Source: Thalassospira sp. HJ
Lineage (GTDB): Bacteria > Pseudomonadota > Alphaproteobacteria > Rhodospirillales > Thalassospiraceae
Reading direction: 5' to 3'
Assembly (NCBI RefSeq): GCF_000948415.1
Contig: NZ_JYII01000003.1
Span: forward strand, 62,001-126,000
DNA length: 64,000 bases
Shown here: positions 9,539-19,428 of the stretch, one piece after another
Layout: the number at the start of each line of letters is the position of its first letter
Numbering within the stretch: the stretch's first letter is position 1
Notes under the pieces: model-generated
Seen by the model: the letters and a program-made list of their open reading frames with translations, nothing else
Database searches by the model: none
Told to the model about the DNA's origin: nothing
Position numbers and translations under genes: made by a program

Positions 9539-10265
9539 CAAAACGCCGCTCCCGCCCGGCAAAGTTATCGATGGCTTTTTCCAGATGGCTGCGATCAAAG
9601 TCCGGCCACAGAACGTCTTCGAAAACGAACTCAGTATAGGCAGACTGCCAAAGCAGGAAGTTGCTGATCCGCTGTTCGCCACTGGTGCGGATCAGAAGAT
9701 CCGGATCCGGAATACCAGCCGTCGACAGATTTTGTTCGATCAGGTCTTCGGTGATTTCATCCGCAGCCAGTTCGCCTGCTGCAACCTTGGCCGCAATGTC
9801 ACGCACCGCCTGGGTAATTTCCGCACGCGCACCGTAGCTGAGTGCAATGGTCAGGTTCAGGCGTGTGTTGTCGCGTGTCTGATCTTCGGCCTTGGCCAGA
9901 AGTTCGCGGATATCATCAGCAAAACGCGAGCGATCCCCGATGATGCGAATTTTCACGCCATTCTTGTGCAAGGTCGACAATTCGCGCTTCAGGAACAGAC
10001 GCAGCAGCCCCATCAGGTCGCTGACTTCGCTTTCCGGACGCTTCCAGTTCTCGGTCGAGAAGCCATACAGCGTCAGATACTCGATACCGAGTTCGCCCGC
10101 GGATTCGATGGTGCGACGCACGGCATCAACACCGGCGCGATGGCCCATGGTACGAGGACGACCACGTCCGCGGGCCCAGCGCCCGTTGCCATCCATAATG
10201 ATGGCAACATGACGCGGCACACAGAGCGTATCTGAAGGTTGAGCTTGCGAAGAAAGAACAGCCAT
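9525..10265 (-). CDS. uppS: Undecaprenyl diphosphate synthase UppS
   Basis: UppS is the cis-prenyltransferase that extends farnesyl diphosphate with isopentenyl diphosphate to C55 undecaprenyl diphosphate, the lipid carrier for peptidoglycan and O-antigen. The 246-residue protein has the hallmark MDGNGRWA with catalytic Asp25. It continues with GHRAGVDAVRR and YGFSTENWKRP, and the C-terminal DLLIRTSGEQRISNFLLWQ and EFVFEDVLWPDF motifs are all present. It begins 2 bases after the frr stop, and its end overlaps the cdsA start. Length matches the family. Confidence 0.97.
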   Translation of the reverse strand: MAVLSSQAQPSDTLCVPRHVAIIMDGNGRWARGRGRPRTMGHRAGVDAVRRTIESAGELGIEYLTLYGFSTENWKRPESEVSDLMGLLRLFLKRELSTLHKNGVKIRIIGDRSRFADDIRELLAKAEDQTRDNTRLNLTIALSYGARAEITQAVRDIAAKVAAGELAADEITEDLIEQNLSTAGIPDPDLLIRTSGEQRISNFLLWQSAYTEFVFEDVLWPDFDRSHLEKAIDNFAGRERRFGAVI

Positions 10266-10267
10266 TG

Positions 10268-10831
10268 TCAGACTTGCATGATTTCCTGTTCTTTGTGCGA
10301 GAGCGCTTCATCGATCTCGCCAATGACCTTGTCGGTCAGCTTCTGAACTTCTTTTTCCTGGTCGTGCATCTCGTCCTTGGAGATGTCACCGTCCTTTTCC
10401 CATTTTTTCAGCTGATCCATGCCGTCACGACGCACGTTACGGACAGAAATCTTGGCCTGCTCGGCATATTTACCGGCAACCTTGGAGAGTTCAGCGCGGC
10501 GCTCTTCGTTGAGTGCAGGAATCGGAACGCGGACAAGCGTACCATCAGCCGCCGGGTTCAGGCCAAGGCCCGAATCACGGATGGCTTTTTCGACGGATTT
10601 CACCATCGACTTGTCCCAAACCTGAACCGAAAGCATACGGGATTCTGGAACACTGACCGATGCCACCTGGTTAAGCGGGGTCGGAACGCCGTAAGCTTCA
10701 ACCATGACCGGTTCCAGAAGGCTTACACTGGCACGCCCGGTGCGCAGACCGGTGAATTCCTTGTGCAATACTTCCACAGCCCCTTCCATGCGGCGGGACA
10801 GGTCCTTTTTTAGGCCAGCAACGTCAGACAC
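10268..10831 (-). CDS. frr: Ribosome recycling factor
   Basis: Frr works with EF-G to split the post-termination ribosome complex. The 187-residue protein has the two-domain layout: a long three-helix bundle interrupted near residues 30-105 by the small beta domain ([16 protein letters not shown]). The conserved LRTGRAS is at about 28-34, and KMAEQAKIS-like region [16 protein letters not shown] follows. It uses a GTG start at 10831, with GGAG seven bases upstream. It lies 2 bases after pyrH, the order rpsB-tsf-pyrH-frr being almost universal in bacteria. Confidence 0.97.
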   Translation of the reverse strand: MSDVAGLKKDLSRRMEGAVEVLHKEFTGLRTGRASVSLLEPVMVEAYGVPTPLNQVASVSVPESRMLSVQVWDKSMVKSVEKAIRDSGLGLNPAADGTLVRVPIPALNEERRAELSKVAGKYAEQAKISVRNVRRDGMDQLKKWEKDGDISKDEMHDQEKEVQKLTDKVIGEIDEALSHKEQEIMQV

Positions 10832-10833
10832 GT

Positions 10834-11565
10834 TCAGTCTCCATTCGAAATAATCGTAAACGTCCCCTTTGCAGAAACGACGTCTGCAAAGGCACCCGGA
10901 TTATGCAAAGAAAATACAATAACCGGAATATCATTTTCACGTGCCAAAGAAATAGCCGATGCGTCCATCACACGCAAATCTTTGGACAGAACTTCCATAT
11001 AGGTCAGGGCGTCATAACGCTCTGCGGTCGGATCGGTTTTCGGATCGGCCGTATAGACACCATCAACCTGGGTGCCCTTGAGCAGCGCATCACAGCCCAT
11101 TTCAACCGCGCGCAAGGCAGCAGCGGTATCGGTCGTGAAGAACGGGTTGCCTGTGCCGGCTGCGAAGATCACGACACGCCCCTTTTCCATGTGACGGACC
11201 GCACGACGGCGCACATAGGGCTCACAAACAGAGGACATCGGAATAGCGGATTGAACGCGGGTCTGAACGCCATGGCGTTCAAGTGCGTTTTGCACGGCAA
11301 GCGCGTTCATGATGGTGGCAAGCATGCCCATATAGTCGGCCGTTGCACGCTCCATGCCCTGCGAGGCGCCCTTGACGCCGCGGAAGATATTCCCGCCGCC
11401 AATCACCATGCAGACTTCGGCACCCATGTCATGAACGGCTTTGATTTCGCTGGCAATCCGGTCAACCGTTTCTGGATCGATACCGTATTGCTGTTTGCCC
11501 AGGAGCCCCTCACCAGAGAGCTTCAAAAGGACGCGACGAAACTTCAGTTGGCCGTTTTCTGCCAT
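10834..11565 (-). CDS. pyrH: UMP kinase PyrH
   Basis: PyrH phosphorylates UMP to UDP for pyrimidine nucleotide synthesis; bacterial enzymes are hexamers of the amino-acid-kinase fold. The 243-residue protein shows the family start [15 protein letters not shown], the nucleotide-binding [31 protein letters not shown], and the C-terminal GTFTIISNG. The open frame extends 42 codons further upstream, but the ATG at 11565 has an AGAGG ribosome-binding site and matches the family start. A strong terminator after tsf lies upstream at 11633-11684. pyrH therefore probably has its own promoter in the short gap that follows, or depends on read-through. Confidence 0.96.
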   Translation of the reverse strand: MAENGQLKFRRVLLKLSGEGLLGKQQYGIDPETVDRIASEIKAVHDMGAEVCMVIGGGNIFRGVKGASQGMERATADYMGMLATIMNALAVQNALERHGVQTRVQSAIPMSSVCEPYVRRRAVRHMEKGRVVIFAAGTGNPFFTTDTAAALRAVEMGCDALLKGTQVDGVYTADPKTDPTAERYDALTYMEVLSKDLRVMDASAISLARENDIPVIVFSLHNPGAFADVVSAKGTFTIISNGD

Positions 11566-11632
11566 GTCGGATTGCCTCTTAAATGCCGATGTAACGCATT
11601 GCCCGAACGTGGGAAATGCAAAATTCAGATAT

Positions 11633-11684
11633 AAAAAGACCGGCGAGTAACAGGGCGGATATGCGCTGCCGACCTCGCCGGTCT
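11633..11684 (-). terminator. Terminator after tsf
   Basis: On the minus strand an 11-bp perfect stem (AGACCGGCGAG with CTCGCCGGTCT, plus-strand arms 11637-11647 and 11674-11684) is followed at once by TTTT. The 26-base loop is unusually long and holds GC-rich sequence that may form a secondary stem. It separates rpsB-tsf from pyrH-frr. Confidence 0.8.
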
Positions 11685-11731
11685 GGATCATACACGAAAT
11701 GGTGGCAAACGCACCATTTCGATCAGATGTT

Positions 11732-12655
11732 TTATTTGTTCAGCTGCTCAGCAACTTCGGCAGCAAAGTCTTTTTCTTCGCGCTCGATGCCCTCACCGAG
11801 TTCGAAGCGAACAAAGCCCTTAAGGGTGATCGGCTTGCCAGCTTCTTTGGCAGCGTTTTCGATCACGTTTTTGACTTTGTTTTCACCGTCAATCACGAAG
11901 GTCTGCTCAACCAGAACGACCTGCTCGTAATATTTACGGATACGACCTTCGATCATCTTTTCGATGATTTCTGCCGGACGGCCCGATTCTTTGGCCTGCT
12001 CGGTCAGAACGGCTTTTTCACGCTCTACCAGTTCCGGATCAAGATCATCGACGGTTGCCGATGCCGGGTTGGTCGCAGCAATGTGCATCGCGATCTGTTT
12101 GCCAAGGCCTTCGAGAACGCCAGCGTCTGCTTCGGATTCCAGAGCAACCAGAACACCGATTTTGCCCAGATCCGGAGCAACAGCAGAGTGAACGTAAGAA
12201 GCAACAACGCCTTTTTCGACCGACAGGCCAGCCGAACGACGCAGGGACATGTTTTCGCCGATGGTGGCGATCATGTGCGTGACCTGCTCTTCGACGTTAC
12301 GCGAGGTACCCGGGAAAGCAGCAGCTTTGAGGGTATCGATGTCGCCGTTTGCAGCAACAGCCTGGGTCGCGATTTCGCCAACAAATTTCTGGAAGTCTTC
12401 GTTACGCGAAACGAAGTCGGTCTCGGAGTTCAGCTCGACAACTGCACCTTTGGTGCCGTCAACAGCAACTGCAACCAGACCTTCTGCAGCAACACGGCCA
12501 GCTTTCTTGGCAGCAGCAGCAAGACCTTTGGTACGAAGCCAGTCAACAGCAGCTTCCAGGTTACCATCGGTTTCGGACAGCGCCTTTTTGCAATCCATCA
12601 TGCCAGCGCCGGTGGTTTCGCGAAGCTCTTTAACGAGAGCAGCGGTAATAGCCAT
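11732..12655 (-). CDS. tsf: Translation elongation factor Ts
   Basis: EF-Ts is the guanine-nucleotide exchange factor for EF-Tu. The 307-residue protein has the N-terminal UBA-like domain ([19 protein letters not shown]). The [12 protein letters not shown] segment, whose Thr-Asp-Phe-Val insert contacts the EF-Tu magnesium site, comes next. Dimerisation repeats and a C-terminal module ending FAAEVAEQL complete the fold. It follows rpsB with an 86-base gap that contains a hairpin. Length is slightly above that of E. coli EF-Ts and typical for alphaproteobacteria. Confidence 0.97.
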   Translation of the reverse strand: MAITAALVKELRETTGAGMMDCKKALSETDGNLEAAVDWLRTKGLAAAAKKAGRVAAEGLVAVAVDGTKGAVVELNSETDFVSRNEDFQKFVGEIATQAVAANGDIDTLKAAAFPGTSRNVEEQVTHMIATIGENMSLRRSAGLSVEKGVVASYVHSAVAPDLGKIGVLVALESEADAGVLEGLGKQIAMHIAATNPASATVDDLDPELVEREKAVLTEQAKESGRPAEIIEKMIEGRIRKYYEQVVLVEQTFVIDGENKVKNVIENAAKEAGKPITLKGFVRFELGEGIEREEKDFAAEVAEQLNK

Positions 12656-12695
12656 TTTTAAAGCCCCTAATTACGCGATCAGTAAACACCTAACA

Positions 12696-12721
12696 AAACG
12701 GCGGCATGCTAGCCGCCGTTT
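12696..12721 (-). terminator. Hairpin between rpsB and tsf (possible attenuator)
   Basis: A perfect 10-bp stem (AAACGGCGGC paired with GCCGCCGTTT) with a 6-base loop lies in the 86-base rpsB-tsf gap. On the minus strand it is followed by TTGTT, a poor uridine run. Partial termination or RNA processing that sets the S2 to EF-Ts ratio is a reasonable inference; full termination is unlikely because tsf must be expressed. Confidence 0.55.
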
Positions 12722-12741
12722 CATCAGGTACAAAATGAAAC

Positions 12742-13521
12742 TTATGCGGAAGCTTCTTCTGCAGCTTCGGAAGCAGCAGCTGCTTCGGCCGGAACTTCTT
12801 CCGCTTCGCCGAGATCTGCGCCAGAAGCAGTCATTTCTTCCTGGATGCCGTCGAGAACGGAACCAACGAACAGATCGCAATACAGCTGGATTGCGCGGAT
12901 CGCGTCGTCGTTGCCCGGAACCGGGAACTGAACGTTTGCCGGATCAGAGTTGGAGTCGAGGATCGCAACGACCGGGATGTTCAGGTTTTTAGCATCCTGA
13001 ATAGCAAGCGATTCTTTGTTGGTGTCGACCACGACGATGATGTCCGGCAGACCACCCATGTCCTTAATACCGCCAAGCGCGCGCTCAAGCTTGTCGCGCG
13101 AACGGGTCAGGTTCAGGATTTCTTTTTTGGTCAGACCTTCTGCACCAGAGTTCAGGATCTCGTCCTGTTCTTTGAGGCGCTTGATCGAGTTGGAAACAGT
13201 GTTCCAGTTGGTCAGCATGCCGCCGAGCCAGCGATGGTTCACATAGTACTGGCCGCAACGCTTTGCAGCGTCTGCGATGATCGGGGAAGCCTGACGCTTG
13301 GTACCGACGAAGAGAACACGACCACCCGAAGCGGTTACGTCACGAACGGCCTGCATCGCGCGATGCAGCATCGGAACGGTTTCCTGCAGGTTCAGGATGT
13401 GGATGTCGTTACGTGCACCAAAGATGAACGGCTTCATCTTCGGGTTCCAACGGCGGGTGTGGTGACCAAAGTGGACACCAGCTTCCATGAGCTGGCGCAT
13501 GGTAAAGGTTGGCAGAGCCAT
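12742..13521 (-). CDS. rpsB: 30S ribosomal protein S2
   Basis: S2 is a late-assembling small-subunit protein that binds between head and body of the 30S particle and helps recruit S1. The 259-residue protein starts [20 protein letters not shown]. It contains the family segments [20 protein letters not shown] and [19 protein letters not shown], and ends in an Ala/Glu-rich tail ([18 protein letters not shown]). The start at 13521 has a TAGGA ribosome-binding site and matches the family; the frame stays open for 53 more codons upstream without resemblance to S2. A structured leader precedes it. Confidence 0.97.
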   Translation of the reverse strand: MALPTFTMRQLMEAGVHFGHHTRRWNPKMKPFIFGARNDIHILNLQETVPMLHRAMQAVRDVTASGGRVLFVGTKRQASPIIADAAKRCGQYYVNHRWLGGMLTNWNTVSNSIKRLKEQDEILNSGAEGLTKKEILNLTRSRDKLERALGGIKDMGGLPDIIVVVDTNKESLAIQDAKNLNIPVVAILDSNSDPANVQFPVPGNDDAIRAIQLYCDLFVGSVLDGIQEEMTASGADLGEAEEVPAEAAAASEAAEEASA

Positions 13522-13539
13522 GATAATTCCTACCTTTTT

Positions 13540-13592
13540 CCGGTTAATACCTCCGCGGAAGGGAATTCCATACACCATGTATGAAACACCGG
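13540..13592 (-). promoter_or_regulatory. Structured mRNA leader of rpsB
   Basis: The RNA just before the rpsB ribosome-binding site can fold into a closed module. An outer stem (CCGGT at 13588-13592 with ACCGG at 13540-13544 in the minus-strand transcript) encloses a hairpin CATAC/GTATG (13569-13583) and a second small stem CCT/AGG around TCCGCGG (13550-13562). E. coli rpsB is autoregulated by S2 through its leader, so a similar role is plausible. This fold was found by eye only. Confidence 0.4.
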
Positions 13593-13649
13593 ATGGACGA
13601 GTTGCCATATGACGGCAGTCGCCGCTCTTCCGCGTGCGATGTTCGGGGC

Positions 13650-13680
13650 GGGTTTTAATCCCCCCTGAGCGAGATTGCAA
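13650..13680 (-). promoter_or_regulatory. Possible rpsB promoter
   Basis: On the minus strand, TTGCAA (13675-13680) and TTAAAA (about 13653-13658) are separated by 16 bases, a reasonable sigma-70 pair about 130 bases before the rpsB start. This would create the long leader described above. It is weak evidence from consensus matching only. Confidence 0.3.
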
Positions 13681-13752
13681 CCCCTAAAATGCGCACAAAT
13701 GCGCGGTTCCCGATGGGCTGCAGGGAATATTTCGCGCAACCAGATGAAATCA

Positions 13753-16700
13753 TCAGATTTCCTCGGCGAATTCCACGCCTGGGATTGCACCAATGGCGCC
13801 GATCAGGGACGGGCCGACCTTGTAGTTTTCTTCTAACTCGATCTCGGCCATGCGGCCGTCGTCACACATGGATGACAGGCTTACGAGGCCTTTCCCCCTG
13901 CCCGCCTGTTCAAGCAGTTCGCGGATTTCAGCAACCGGATCGGGACGGTTCAGGCGAATGCGGATGCCTTCGGCGGCACCGGCGACGGCCTTTTCGAGGT
14001 CTTCGACGCGCTGGCCCTGAATGCGAAGCTGTCCTTCGCGCATTTCGGCAGAGACATTGAGCAACACCGGACGCCCGGCGGTGATGATTTCCTTATAGGC
14101 GGCCCATGCTTCGGCCCAGAAGGCGACTTCGAAGCTGCCGGTCGGGTCCGAGAACATGACAAAGGCGAATTTCGAGCCGTTCTTTTTCGAGATCATCTCA
14201 CGCGCATTGATCAGGGTACCGGCCAGACGAATGGTACCCTTGTTCGAGGCGCGCATGCGTGCTGGCAGTTCCTTGATCGGGGCGATGCCGATGCGCTGGA
14301 TGCTTTTGCCAAATGTATCAAGCGGATGGGCGGACAGATAGAAGCCAATGGCCGAGAATTCCTCGGTCAGTTTTTCCATCGGCACCCAGTCACGATCATC
14401 GGGCAGACGGATCTGATCCTTGCCAAAGCCGCTGCTGTCGCCAAACATTGAAATCTGATCATCATTACGCGCATGCATTTCGCGCTGGGCCACAGCGATG
14501 ACCTTGTCGACATGTTCAAACATGACCTTGCGGTTCGATGCCAGGCAATCAAGGGCACCAGCGCGCACAAGGTTTTCAAGCAGACGTTTATTGACCGCAC
14601 GGCTGTCGATACGTGATGCGAAATCGGTGATGTCCTTGAACGGTCCGTTGGCTTCGCGTTCGGCAACAAGGCTTTCCATCGCGGCATCGCCAACATTTCG
14701 CACAGCGGCCAGTGCATAGCGGATCTTGCGCACGCCATCATGGTTTTCAACCGAGAATGCGACCTGGGAGTTGTTCACGCATGGCGGCAGGATTTCGATT
14801 TCAAGCCGCTCGACCTCCTGCTTGAACACCGCAAGTTTTTCGGTGTTGTGCATATCAAGGGTCATCAGGGCGGCCATGAATTCGACCGGATAGTTCGCCT
14901 TGAGATAGGCCGTCTGATAGGCCACCAGCGCGTAGGCCGCGGCGTGGGATTTGTTAAAGCCGTAGGATGCGAACTTTGCGACCTGATCAAAGATGTCGGA
15001 CGCCTGCCCGCGATCAACGCCGTTCTTTTCAGAACCGTCGACAAACAGGCCACGCTGCTTTTCCATTTCCTCGGCGATTTTCTTACCCATTGCACGACGC
15101 AACAGGTCAGCGCCACCAAGCGAGTAGCCCGCCATGATCTGGGCAAGCTGCATGACTTGCTCCTGATAGATCATGATGCCGTAGGTTTCTTCGAGGATCG
15201 GTTTAAGCATCGGGTGCATGTAATCAGGCTCTTCCTGACCATGCTTACGCGCGATGTAATGCGGGATGTTATCCATCGGGCCCGGACGATACAGCGCCAC
15301 GACAGCGATAATATCTTCGAGCGTATCGGGCTTCAGGCCGCGTAGAACATCCTGCATGCCCTGGGATTCAAGCTGGAACACGCCGACCGTTTCGGCAGCC
15401 GACAGCAGTTTAAATGCCGGACGATCATCAAGGGGAATTGCGCCGATATCAAAGTCTTGCGGCACGTCTTTGCGAAGACGCATCAAATTGACGGCCTCGA
15501 TAATCACCGTTAGCGTCTTAAGCCCGAGGAAGTCAAACTTCACCAGACCGGCATTTTCAACAAACTTCATGTTGAACTGGGTTACCGGCATGTCGGATCG
15601 CGGATCGCGATACAGCGGCACCAGTTCATCAAGATCACGGTCACCGATCACCACACCGGCCGCGTGGGTCGAGGAGTTACGATAAAGACCTTCGATCTGC
15701 ATGGCGATTGACAGCAAGCGATCAATATCCGGATCCTCGCGCGCGATGCGGCGCAGGTCCGGCTCCATATCAATTGCTTCCTTGAGCGGGATCGGCTTGG
15801 CCGGGTCGCCCGGAATCATTTTACAGATCTTGTCGACATAACCATAGGGGATCGACAGAACACGCCCGACGTCACGCACAGCTGCCTTTGCCTGCAACTT
15901 ACCAAAAGTAATGATCTGCGCGACACGGTCATGGCCGTATTTCTTCTGCACATATTCGATGACTTCACCGCGTCGGTCCTGACAGAAATCGACGTCAAAG
16001 TCAGGCATCGATACACGTTCCGGGTTCAAGAAACGTTCGAACAGAAGCGAGAACCGCAGCGGATCAAGGTCGGTAATCAACAATGCATAGGCCACAAGCG
16101 AGCCTGCACCGGAACCACGGCCCGGCCCGACCGGTATTTCATGGTCCTTCGCCCACTGGATGAAATCGGCAACGATCAGGAAGTAGCCCGGGAAGCCCAT
16201 CTGATTGATGATGCCAAGCTCATACTCAAGGCGTTCCCAATAGGGTTTGGCGATTTCTTCTTTTTCAGCGTCCAACATTTCGTCGGTAAAGACGTGCTTT
16301 TCGAGACGGCCTTTCAGGCCTTCCTCAGACATGTGGCGGAGTTCATCGACCTCGGTACGGCCTTCGCCGCAATCAAAGGGCGGCAGGATCGGATCGATCT
16401 TTTCAACGTGCCAGGAGCAACGCTTGGCGATCAAAAGGGTGTTGTCGCAGGCCTCCGGAATATCGGCAAACAGGTCGCGCATTTCAGCTGCCGTTTTGAA
16501 GCGATGGTCCGGGGTGAGTTTCCAGCGTTCTTCCTGACCAACAACCGCCCCCTGCCCGACGCAGATAAACACGTCATGGGCTTCGTACATGTCGATTTTC
16601 GGGAAGTAGCAGTTATTGGTCGCAACCAGCGGCACGTCATGATCATAGGCCAGCTTGATCAGGCCCGGTTCAACCTGCTCTTCAAGCGGTTCACCATGGC

Positions 16701-17238
16701 GCTGGAGTTCGATGTAAAGACGGTTGCCAAAGATGTCCTTGAGGTCTGCAAGACAGCTTTCGGCCTTTTCAACCTGTTCCTCGCCCAGAAGACGTGCCAG
16801 CGGGCCCGTCGGGCCACCGGTCAGGCAGATGATGTGATCGGCATATTTGCGAATGTGCTCGTAAAGGGCTTTCGGTTCGCTGCCGGCTTCGGACGTCATA
16901 TGGGCGCGCGAGACGATTTTCAGCAGGTTGAAATAGCCTTCCTTGTTCTGGGCAATCAGAACAAGGCGGTCTGGCATCGGTTCGCGGGCGATTTTGCCAA
17001 CGGCGGGTTTGTCGCCATAGCGCTCGACACCCATCTGCACGCCCAAAATCGGCTGAATGCCCGAACCGCTGAGCGCACCGGCGAAATCAAGCGCACCGAA
17101 CATGTTGTCGGTATCGGTCATCGCAACGGCGGGCTGGCCGTCTGCGGCACAGAGTTTGGCGAGCTCCTTGGTCGTGATCGCACCTTCGGCAAGCGAATAG
17201 TTGGTGTGTACACGAAGATGGACGAAACCATTTTCCAT
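13753..17238 (-). CDS. dnaE: DNA polymerase III subunit alpha
   Basis: DnaE is the replicative polymerase subunit. The 1161-residue protein has, in order, an N-terminal PHP domain (HLRVHTNYSLAEGA at about residue 6), the palm and fingers of a C-family polymerase with the catalytic PDFDVDFCQDRRGEVIEY motif, a helix-hairpin-helix region, and a C-terminal OB fold (KFAFVMFSDPTGSFEV) with a clamp-binding zone. I chose the ATG at 17238 (MENGFVHLRVHTNYS) because the family starts there. An AGAGG lies upstream, and the 21 further codons that stay open are not conserved-looking. It follows lolD on the same strand by 89 bases. Length is typical. Confidence 0.97.
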   Translation of the reverse strand: MENGFVHLRVHTNYSLAEGAITTKELAKLCAADGQPAVAMTDTDNMFGALDFAGALSGSGIQPILGVQMGVERYGDKPAVGKIAREPMPDRLVLIAQNKEGYFNLLKIVSRAHMTSEAGSEPKALYEHIRKYADHIICLTGGPTGPLARLLGEEQVEKAESCLADLKDIFGNRLYIELQRHGEPLEEQVEPGLIKLAYDHDVPLVATNNCYFPKIDMYEAHDVFICVGQGAVVGQEERWKLTPDHRFKTAAEMRDLFADIPEACDNTLLIAKRCSWHVEKIDPILPPFDCGEGRTEVDELRHMSEEGLKGRLEKHVFTDEMLDAEKEEIAKPYWERLEYELGIINQMGFPGYFLIVADFIQWAKDHEIPVGPGRGSGAGSLVAYALLITDLDPLRFSLLFERFLNPERVSMPDFDVDFCQDRRGEVIEYVQKKYGHDRVAQIITFGKLQAKAAVRDVGRVLSIPYGYVDKICKMIPGDPAKPIPLKEAIDMEPDLRRIAREDPDIDRLLSIAMQIEGLYRNSSTHAAGVVIGDRDLDELVPLYRDPRSDMPVTQFNMKFVENAGLVKFDFLGLKTLTVIIEAVNLMRLRKDVPQDFDIGAIPLDDRPAFKLLSAAETVGVFQLESQGMQDVLRGLKPDTLEDIIAVVALYRPGPMDNIPHYIARKHGQEEPDYMHPMLKPILEETYGIMIYQEQVMQLAQIMAGYSLGGADLLRRAMGKKIAEEMEKQRGLFVDGSEKNGVDRGQASDIFDQVAKFASYGFNKSHAAAYALVAYQTAYLKANYPVEFMAALMTLDMHNTEKLAVFKQEVERLEIEILPPCVNNSQVAFSVENHDGVRKIRYALAAVRNVGDAAMESLVAEREANGPFKDITDFASRIDSRAVNKRLLENLVRAGALDCLASNRKVMFEHVDKVIAVAQREMHARNDDQISMFGDSSGFGKDQIRLPDDRDWVPMEKLTEEFSAIGFYLSAHPLDTFGKSIQRIGIAPIKELPARMRASNKGTIRLAGTLINAREMISKKNGSKFAFVMFSDPTGSFEVAFWAEAWAAYKEIITAGRPVLLNVSAEMREGQLRIQGQRVEDLEKAVAGAAEGIRIRLNRPDPVAEIRELLEQAGRGKGLVSLSSMCDDGRMAEIELEENYKVGPSLIGAIGAIPGVEFAEEI

Positions 17239-17327
17239 CGGAGCCAGACCTCTGAAAGATAAGAAAAATGCAGGGTTCGCGCGCCCGTCAAGGACGCGCA
17301 AAAACCAGCTTAAAGAATTTTGATCGC

Positions 17328-18062
17328 TTAGGAAAGATCAGCAGGGTCGAGTTCGATCAAATGACCGTCACGCAGCGTCACAACCCGGTCCATCTGACGC
17401 GCCAGCTCCGGGTTATGGGTCGCGATCAGCGACGCAAGACCTGTTTCACGCACCAGCGTCATCAACATGCCAAACACGGTATCGGCCGTCTGTGGATCAA
17501 GGTTACCGGTCGGTTCATCGGCAAACAGAACATCAGGCACATTGGCCAGCGCACGGGCGATTGCCACACGCTGTTGCTCCCCACCCGACAGGCGCGCCGG
17601 ACGATGTTCCGCACGGTTTTCCAGACCAAGGCAACGCAGCAATTCAAGGCCGCGTTCTTCGGCCTCGTTGCGCTTCAGGCCATTGATCATTTGCGGCATG
17701 ACGACGTTTTCCAGGGCGGAAAATTCCGGCAGCAGATGATGGTACTGATAGACAAAGCCGATATGGCTGCGGCGCATTTCGGTCCGCGCCAGATCTGACA
17801 AATCCGTGCTGCGCTTGCCCCCGATCGAGACCAGACCGTTATCTGGCTTTTCCAGAAGACCGGCAATCTGAAGCAAGGTTGATTTACCTGCACCCGACGG
17901 CCCGACCAGGGCAACAATTTCGCCCTGATGGATTTCAAGATCGACGGATTTCAGAATTTCGAGCTGATCGGGGCCCTGATTAAAGATGCGGTCGATCTTT
18001 TCAAGGCGCAGCACGACATTGCGTGAACGTTCTTCGGCGGTCTTTTTCATCAGATCACTCAT
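17328..18062 (-). CDS. lolD: Lipoprotein-releasing ABC transporter ATPase LolD
   Basis: LolD powers the LolCDE machine that extracts lipoproteins from the inner membrane and hands them to LolA. The 244-residue protein has Walker [10 protein letters not shown] (about 54-62), the ABC signature [15 protein letters not shown], Walker [13 protein letters not shown] and the switch histidine in IATHNPELA. The start at 18062 overlaps the lolC stop by 8 bases; a second Met four codons on is an alternative. LolD is distinguished from other MacB-type ATPases by its coupling to lolC. Confidence 0.95.
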   Translation of the reverse strand: MSDLMKKTAEERSRNVVLRLEKIDRIFNQGPDQLEILKSVDLEIHQGEIVALVGPSGAGKSTLLQIAGLLEKPDNGLVSIGGKRSTDLSDLARTEMRRSHIGFVYQYHHLLPEFSALENVVMPQMINGLKRNEAEERGLELLRCLGLENRAEHRPARLSGGEQQRVAIARALANVPDVLFADEPTGNLDPQTADTVFGMLMTLVRETGLASLIATHNPELARQMDRVVTLRDGHLIELDPADLS

Positions 18063-19305
18063 AGCGCAGGGCCTCCACCGGATCGAGGCGCGATGCCCGC
18101 CATGCCGGGTACACCGTGGCAAGGAAGGACAGCGTCAGCGACATGATGCAGACCATAACGACCTCGCCAACATCCATGTCGGCAGGCAACTGCGAGAGGA
18201 AGTAAATCTCGGCATTGAACAGGTCGGTTCCGGTCAGGCTTTGAATGAACTGACGAATATTTTCGATGTTCAGACAGAACAACACCCCAATGATCAGCCC
18301 GGAAATCGTACCCAGCACCCCGATGGAGGCACCAGCGAGGAAGAACACCTTCATGATCGACTGGCGGGTTGCCCCCATGGTGCGCAGGATCGCGATATCG
18401 CGTCCCTTGTCCTTTACCAGCATGACCATGCCCGAAATGATGTTGAATGCCGCAACCAGAATGATGAGCGTCAGGATCAGGAACATCACGTTGCGTTCGA
18501 CCTGAAGCGCGTTAAAGAAGCCGGCATTGGATTGCTGCCAGTTTACCAGACGCAACGGTTGCCCGGACAAGCTTGTCAGCAACTCGTCCATGGTGTCATC
18601 AAGCGCGCCGATATCTTCAAGCATCACTTCAAAATGGGTGATTTTTTCCGGCAGGCGGAAATAGGTCTGGGCCGCTTCGAGCGGCATGAAGATAAAGCCG
18701 CTGTCATATTCATACATGCCGATATCAAACAGGCCCGCCACGGTATAGCCACGCACCCGCGGCACCGAGCCAAACGCCGTCACATTGCCCTTGGGCGAAA
18801 TCAGGTTGACCGTGTCGCCAACACCGACGCCCAGCTTCATGGCCAGACGTGCGCCCATGATCACCGTGTCTTCGCCCTTGAAGTCGTCAAGCGATCCGAA
18901 AACGATATTATCCGCGATGGTTGCGCGTTGTTTGACATCTTCGGGGCGCATGCCACGCACGATGGCACCGGATGCACGACCGTTTTTCGACGCCATCACC
19001 TGCCCTTCGACCACCGGCACGGTCAGGACCACATTGCCGTTTTTGGCGATCTCGTCCTCGATCTTGGCGTAATCGCCAATGCCACCATTACCCTGTGCAT
19101 AGACAGAAATATGGCCGTTCAGCCCAAGTATTCGACCAAGCAGTTCCGCACGGAAACCATTCATTACCGACATGACAATGATGAGTGTCGCAACACCCAG
19201 CATGATGCCAAGCAACGAGAAGATGGCGATGACGGAAACAAAGCCTTCCTGCCGACGTGGACGCAGGTAGCGAAAGGCCACCATACGCTCGAACGGACTG
19301 AACAT
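18055..19305 (-). CDS. lolC: Lipoprotein-releasing ABC transporter permease LolC/E
   Basis: This is the membrane subunit of the Lol transporter. The 416-residue protein has one N-terminal membrane helix (about 25-50, [19 protein letters not shown]), a large periplasmic domain, and three C-terminal helices including [21 protein letters not shown] and GLIIGVLFC. It ends with [15 protein letters not shown], the usual FtsX/MacB coupling end. Only one permease gene is present, as in many alphaproteobacteria where a single hybrid LolC/LolE (often called LolF) replaces the pair. The ATG at 19305 with AAGGA upstream was preferred over one 17 codons earlier. Confidence 0.94.
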   Translation of the reverse strand: MFSPFERMVAFRYLRPRRQEGFVSVIAIFSLLGIMLGVATLIIVMSVMNGFRAELLGRILGLNGHISVYAQGNGGIGDYAKIEDEIAKNGNVVLTVPVVEGQVMASKNGRASGAIVRGMRPEDVKQRATIADNIVFGSLDDFKGEDTVIMGARLAMKLGVGVGDTVNLISPKGNVTAFGSVPRVRGYTVAGLFDIGMYEYDSGFIFMPLEAAQTYFRLPEKITHFEVMLEDIGALDDTMDELLTSLSGQPLRLVNWQQSNAGFFNALQVERNVMFLILTLIILVAAFNIISGMVMLVKDKGRDIAILRTMGATRQSIMKVFFLAGASIGVLGTISGLIIGVLFCLNIENIRQFIQSLTGTDLFNAEIYFLSQLPADMDVGEVVMVCIMSLTLSFLATVYPAWRASRLDPVEALRYE

Positions 19306-19386
19306 GGGCAATCGATCCTTGTGGAAGCGGGTCAGGAAACCGGGTTGGTTGGACAATTAAGACTTAGCAGCCAAACCGGAAATGGC

Positions 19387-19412
19387 AACGGGGCAGCACA
19401 TGCCGCCCCGTT
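19387..19412 (-). terminator. Hairpin between proS and lolC
   Basis: An 8-bp stem (AACGGGGC with GCCCCGTT, loop of 10) lies in the 123-base gap after proS. On the minus strand it is not followed by a uridine run, so it may be a weak or factor-assisted terminator or an RNA-stability element. Confidence 0.4.
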
Positions 19413-19428
19413 TGAATGCGTTTTAAGA

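Noticed and set aside
17260-17327. GC-rich inverted repeat between lolD and dnaE
   Set aside because: The stem needs a G-U pair and is not followed by a T run, so it is too weak to call a terminator.
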